Assembly: GCA_002414905.1 (NCBI GenBank) | Contig: DIAY01000284.1 | Location: 1 to 64,000, forward strand | Origin: Holophagales bacterium UBA5066 | GTDB taxonomy: Bacteria > Acidobacteriota > Thermoanaerobaculia > UBA5066 | DNA length: 64,000 nt | Reading direction: 5' to 3' | Part shown: positions 60,270 through 64,000 of the stretch, piece by piece | Numbering within the stretch: position 1 is the first letter of the stretch | Layout: the number at the start of each line of letters is the position of its first letter | Made by a program: the position numbers and the translations under genes | Notes under the pieces: model-generated | What the model was told of the DNA's origin: nothing | The model's input: the letters and a program-made list of their open reading frames with translations, nothing else | Databases searched by the model: none

Positions 60270-61802
60270 ATGAGCGAACCCATCCTCCTGACCGGTGATT
60301 CCCTGACCCTCGCTGACCTCACCGACGTGGCGTACCGGGGTCGTTCCGCCGTCCTCTCCGAGGAGGCCGGCCGGCGTATCGACGCCTCGCGCGCGGTCAT
60401 CGACCGTGCGGTGACCGAGGACCGCATCGTCTACGGCGTGACGACCGGCTTCGGGAAGTTTTCCGACGTCGTCATCCCCCGCGACAAGCTGAGGCAGCTG
60501 CAGCGCAACCTCGTCGAGAGCCACGCCGCGGGCGTCGGAGAGGTGCTCCCGTACGAGACCGTGCGCGCCCTGATGCTCCTGAGGTCCAACTGTCTCGCCT
60601 GCGGCTTCTCGGGAGTGCGCCGGAGCACCGTCGAGCTGCTCCTCGCGATGCTCGCCGCGGGGATCCACCCTCGCGTCCCGTCCCAGGGATCGGTCGGCGC
60701 CTCGGGCGACCTGGCACCGCTGGCGCACCTGGCACGCGCCGTGATGGGAGAGGGCGAGGTCGAGCTCCGCGGACGGGTCGTTCCCGCGAAGGAGGCGCTC
60801 GCCCAGGCCGGCCTTGTGCCTGCGGTCTTCGAGGCCAAGGAGGGGCTCGCCCTGATCAACGGAACCCAGCTGACGACGTCGGTCGGAGGGCTCGCGCTCG
60901 CCCGGCTCCTGTCGCTCCTGAAAGCGGCCGACCTCGTCACGGCGCTCACCATCGACGCGCTCAAGGGCACCGACGCGGCGTTTGACGCCCGGATCCACGC
61001 GGCCCGGCCTCACCCGGGCCAGTCCGCCTCCGCTGCAAACCTGCGCGCCCTTCTCGCCGGATCACCGCTGCGCGAGAGCCACCGCGACTGTGCCATCGTC
61101 CAGGATGCCTACGCCCTGCGCTGCGCGCCCCAGGTCCACGGAACTGTTCGCGACGCCGCGGCGCACGCGCTGCGCGTCGTGACGACCGAGATGAACTCGG
61201 CGACCGACAACCCGATGGTCTTCGTCACCGGTCCCGACGGCGAGGGGGAGCTCATCTCGGGCGGCAATTTCCACGCGGCGCCCGTGGCCCTCGTCTTCGA
61301 CATGCTGACGGCCGCGGCGACCGACCTCGCTTCGATCTCCGAGCGGAGGACCGAGCGGCTCGTGAACCCGACCCTGTCCGGCGACCTTCCCGCCTTCCTC
61401 GTGAAGGAAGGGGGGCTCCACTCCGGCTTCATGATGATCCACGTGACGGCGGCGGCGCTCGTGTCGGAATGCAAGTCGAACTCGTTCCCGGCCTCGGTCG
61501 ACTCGATCCCGACGTCGGCCGGCAAGGAGGATCACGTCTCGATGGGACCGATCGCCGCGCGAAAGCTGGCCCGAAACGTGGCGAACCTCGAGGTGGTGCT
61601 GGCCATCGAGCTGCTCGCCGCCGCCCAGGCGATCGATCTGAGGCGCCCGCTGCGTTCGAGCCCGGCCCTGGAGGACCTTCACGGCCGCCTGCGGTCGCGG
61701 GTCGATCCGTGGGACGCCGACCGCTATGCGGCCGCGGACATCGAGAGGGCACGGGACGTTCTCGTTTCGGGGATCGACGACCTGCTCGCTGTGCTGGCGT
61801 AG
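60270..61802 (+). CDS. hutH: Histidine ammonia-lyase
   Basis: This 510-residue enzyme deaminates histidine to urocanate using the MIO cofactor built from Ala144-Ser145-Gly146 (SVGASGDLAPLAH). The catalytic Tyr55 is in YGVTTGFGKF, and GGNFHAAPV and the C-terminal SKEDHVSM-like GKEDHVSMG are present. Length matches HutH (about 505-510). ATG 60270 gives the standard N-terminus. No other hut genes are seen nearby. Confidence 0.95.
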   Translation: MSEPILLTGDSLTLADLTDVAYRGRSAVLSEEAGRRIDASRAVIDRAVTEDRIVYGVTTGFGKFSDVVIPRDKLRQLQRNLVESHAAGVGEVLPYETVRALMLLRSNCLACGFSGVRRSTVELLLAMLAAGIHPRVPSQGSVGASGDLAPLAHLARAVMGEGEVELRGRVVPAKEALAQAGLVPAVFEAKEGLALINGTQLTTSVGGLALARLLSLLKAADLVTALTIDALKGTDAAFDARIHAARPHPGQSASAANLRALLAGSPLRESHRDCAIVQDAYALRCAPQVHGTVRDAAAHALRVVTTEMNSATDNPMVFVTGPDGEGELISGGNFHAAPVALVFDMLTAAATDLASISERRTERLVNPTLSGDLPAFLVKEGGLHSGFMMIHVTAAALVSECKSNSFPASVDSIPTSAGKEDHVSMGPIAARKLARNVANLEVVLAIELLAAAQAIDLRRPLRSSPALEDLHGRLRSRVDPWDADRYAAADIERARDVLVSGIDDLLAVLA

Positions 61803-61805
61803 AGG

Positions 61806-63656
61806 TCAGGACGGAGCGTCGATCGCGGCCGGCGAGAGCTGGTCGGCGAGACGGAAGGGGAGCGATTCCACGGAGCCCGGCTCCTCGAGGAAGTTCCTGC
61901 GCGGGAGCGTCCGGAGGGAGTGGGGGAGCGGCGGGAGGCCGAACCGCGGCGAGACGCGATTGAGGAGGAGGCCCGCCCTGCCGGGGCCGGCCGGGAGAAG
62001 CTCGGCCAGCTCGGCGGCGGTCCGGAGGGCCGAGCGGTCGGCCGAGGAGACGATGAGGTATCGGGCATCCGCCAGGAGTCCCTGGATCAGGACGTTCCTG
62101 TCGCGGAAGCCCTCGTAGAGCCCGTCGAAAGCCCGGAAGAAATCGGCGAGGTCGGCGAGGAAGCTGAACCCCAGGTGCCGATCCGCGAGGTGCAGGACGA
62201 ACGCCGCGCCGCGGGACGCTCCCGACAGAGCCCGGGACAGGAGGGAATCGCTTTTCAGGAACCAGCGGAGGGCGTCGTTCTCGAGGAGCTCGACCATTCT
62301 CTGCGGCGCTTTCAGGAAGTCGACACCGCGTGCCGCCGGGGCCGTGTCGAGCACGATACGGTCTATGCCGGGATCGTTCGCGTGCTCGGCGAGAGCCTCG
62401 ACGCCCATGTACTCGACGACGCCGGGGAGCGCGTCGACGAGCCCCCCGTAGAGGCGGTTGTCGTGGATCCGCTTCAGCGTGGCCGGGGGCGCGACGCGGG
62501 TGAGGAGCCTCTCGAAGGTCGCGCGGGGATCGATCTGCATCACGCTCAGCGTCGCCCCGTCAGGGATCGCCACGGCGACGGGACGGTCGAGGGCCCCGGT
62601 GAGGCCGAGGGCCTGCGCGAGACGGCGCGCGGGGTCGACGGTCAGGACGAGCGTCCGCTTTCCGGATCGGGCCGAGGCGATTCCGACCGCGGCGGCGAGC
62701 GTGGTCTTGCCGACTCCGCCCGGGCCGGCGAGGACGACGAGCCGCTCGTCGCGCAGCACCTCGTCGAGATCGAGGTTTCCCGGACCCGGAGGGGCGACAG
62801 TCGCTCCCCGGCGCCGGGGAGGCGGGACACCCTCCATTGCGGGCCGGAAGGCGCCGAAGAAAGCCACGTCGGACGCGAACGGGGTGTCGGCCGGGACGTT
62901 CGGGACATCCAGCTCCGGGACGCGGACGACGGGGAGCTCGCTGCGCGGGAGCGTCTCGGCCCGTCCGCTCCGGCCGACGCGGTTGACGACGAGCAGGGCG
63001 GTTTCGAGACCTGCCTTCTCTCGCGCGGCGCGGATCAGCTCCTCCGCCTCGCGGGCGGCGAACTCGGCGGGCTCGGCGACGGCCACGAGGAACGTTCGGT
63101 GCCGTTCCGAGAGAAGTGCGTCGAGATCGACGGCGAGGTGCCGCATCGGTCCCGCCGGTACGGTAGCGAGGATCGTCCGGGGCATCGAGAAGAGGGAGAT
63201 GGCATGGCCGGTGGCGGGGGCGTCGATGACGACGAGGTCGTAACGCGGCTTCTTCTCGCGGAAGAGCTCCCGGACCTTTCCGAGGAGGAGCAGGTCCGCG
63301 AGACCCGGCGTGGCGCGGGTGAAGTAGCGGAAGGTCGCCGAGGAGAGAATGCGGGTCGAGACGAAGCCGACCGGCGCGATGGTCCGGACGAAGTCCCCGA
63401 GGAGGGAGTCGAACTCGGCGGTCATGCCGTGAAGGCCGGGTGCGAGAAGCGACTCCGCGTATCCGTGGTCGGTCCGGCCGAAGAGGGCCGCGGCGTCGCC
63501 CCGGCCGTCGGTCGACACCAGCAGGACGCGACGTCCCGCCGCGCCGGCTCGGGCCGCGAGGGCAGCCGCGACGGCCGTCTTCCCGACTCCTCCTTTCCCC
63601 GAGACGAGGAGGAGCCGCGCGCCGGCGAGGCCGGAAAAAGGATCGGCCTGGGCCAT
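61806..63656 (-). CDS. Tandem ArsA-family ATPase
   Basis: This 616-residue protein contains two ArsA/GET3-like deviant Walker A ATPase units: SGKGGVGKTA at about residue 19 and GPGGVGKTT near 315. The first has STDGRGDAAALFG in place of the usual STDPAHSL; the second has the more regular TVDPARRLAQALG. VIDAPATGH and LDTAPAARG are switch-II-like DTAP motifs. No arsenic genes adjoin it, so an arsenite pump role is doubtful; cargo delivery or organelle/granule positioning is possible. It converges on hutH with 3 bp between and is divergent from a phasin-like gene. Confidence 0.88.
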   Translation of the reverse strand: MAQADPFSGLAGARLLLVSGKGGVGKTAVAAALAARAGAAGRRVLLVSTDGRGDAAALFGRTDHGYAESLLAPGLHGMTAEFDSLLGDFVRTIAPVGFVSTRILSSATFRYFTRATPGLADLLLLGKVRELFREKKPRYDLVVIDAPATGHAISLFSMPRTILATVPAGPMRHLAVDLDALLSERHRTFLVAVAEPAEFAAREAEELIRAAREKAGLETALLVVNRVGRSGRAETLPRSELPVVRVPELDVPNVPADTPFASDVAFFGAFRPAMEGVPPPRRRGATVAPPGPGNLDLDEVLRDERLVVLAGPGGVGKTTLAAAVGIASARSGKRTLVLTVDPARRLAQALGLTGALDRPVAVAIPDGATLSVMQIDPRATFERLLTRVAPPATLKRIHDNRLYGGLVDALPGVVEYMGVEALAEHANDPGIDRIVLDTAPAARGVDFLKAPQRMVELLENDALRWFLKSDSLLSRALSGASRGAAFVLHLADRHLGFSFLADLADFFRAFDGLYEGFRDRNVLIQGLLADARYLIVSSADRSALRTAAELAELLPAGPGRAGLLLNRVSPRFGLPPLPHSLRTLPRRNFLEEPGSVESLPFRLADQLSPAAIDAPS

Positions 63657-63777
63657 GCTTCATTCTCCGCTCGATTCCGATTCTGCGTTGCGGCGATAAT
63701 GAGAGCTCGCGCGGTCGCCCGGGCCCCGGCACCTCCTGCGGGGCGGAAGGGGCGCGTGCGGAGGGAGGGACATACCC

Positions 63778-64000
63778 ATGGCCGAGACGATCATCCGGCA
63801 GCTCATGAATCGTGGAGAGGAGCTCGCGACGGAGGTGACGAACACCCTGCTTGCCAACGAGGCCTTCGTCGAGGTTCTCAAAAAGGGGATCGCCGCCAAG
63901 GAGATCGTCGACAAGCAGGTTGCCGACGCGCTCAAGAGGATGAACGTCGCCACGCGAAAGGACCTCGCCCGGATGGAGGCGCGAATCGCGACCCTCGAGG
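63778..64000 (+). CDS. Phasin-like coiled-coil protein (truncated by the window edge)
   Basis: The first 74 residues are helical: an amphipathic start (MAETIIRQLMNRGEELATEV), then a hydrophilic segment and a heptad-rich C-terminal stretch (RKDLARMEARIATLE). This is typical of short phasin/PhaI-like or poly(3-hydroxyalkanoate) granule-associated proteins that end in a Lys/Ala-rich tail. ATG 63778 follows GAGGGAGGGA. The 3' part is outside the window, so family and length are provisional. Confidence 0.6.
   Translation, partial: MAETIIRQLMNRGEELATEVTNTLLANEAFVEVLKKGIAAKEIVDKQVADALKRMNVATRKDLARMEARIATLE

Noticed and set aside
61806..63656. Arsenite efflux system
   Set aside because: No arsB, arsC, arsD or arsR-like gene is nearby, and the first ATPase unit departs from the canonical ArsA motif.

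Overview
The window is a GC-rich (about 70%) chromosomal segment from a Gram-negative bacterium. It is densely packed, with many start/stop overlaps (ATGA, GTGA, TTGA) and frequent GTG and TTG starts. Outer-membrane features (a Tsx-like porin, LolA-like and patatin lipoproteins, a ZnuA lipoprotein) support a diderm. Gene content and codon style would fit a high-GC Acidobacteriota-type lineage, but that placement is inference. No rRNA, IS element, phage or CRISPR array was seen.

Left part (1-9914): a phosphomethylpyrimidine kinase-like gene faces a plus-strand run. The run starts with a peroxiredoxin fused to a histone H1-like tail, an A-type Fe-S carrier relative and a membrane-anchored TPR-like protein. 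A nucleoside salvage/catabolic set follows: deoB, a CNT nucleoside transporter, purine nucleoside phosphorylase, cytidine deaminase, an exported MTA/SAH-deaminase-like amidohydrolase and a pyrimidine-nucleoside phosphorylase. It ends at a strong bidirectional terminator hairpin.

Middle (9961-37719): a signalling block holds a TPR/cNMP-binding protein, a CheY-like regulator, a HisKA-REC-class III cyclase protein and a cNMP-binding GGDEF protein, with a YgiQ radical SAM enzyme among them. Next come ABC-F, cinA, gpsA and a glutamine amidotransferase-like gene, then znuABC with an opposing His-rich protein that has an internal duplication. These are followed by a LolD/FtsX/LolA-like trio, a SirB1-type protein, a patatin lipoprotein, a Cys/Met-metabolism PLP enzyme, an alpha/beta hydrolase, an M41-like orphan, an M3 peptidase, tRNA-Glu and tRNA-Lys, two tandem secreted paralogues of unknown function, and an RpiR-type regulator.

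Right part (37744-58851): a 14-gene minus-strand operon of about 20 kb corresponds to the E. coli yge/ygf-xdhD-yqeABC locus for selenium-linked anaerobic purine (urate/xanthine) degradation. Reading downstream it encodes YgeY, YgfK, an NCS2 xanthine/urate permease, a Tsx-like channel, HyuA, YgeW, an extra fold-type II PLP enzyme, SsnA, carbamate kinase, diaminopropionate ammonia-lyase, XdhD-type xanthine dehydrogenase, an XdhC-like protein, YqeC and YqeB. MocA lies just upstream. A consensus-like promoter with a perfect palindrome between its -35 and -10 boxes sits at the operon head, followed by a leader of about 264 nt. With the nucleoside operon, the window plausibly encodes a route from imported nucleosides to sugar phosphates and bases, and from purine bases to amino acids, ammonia and carbamoyl phosphate, with ATP recovered by carbamate kinase.

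Right edge (58886-64000): purA, hutH, a tandem ArsA-type ATPase and a truncated phasin-like coiled-coil gene.
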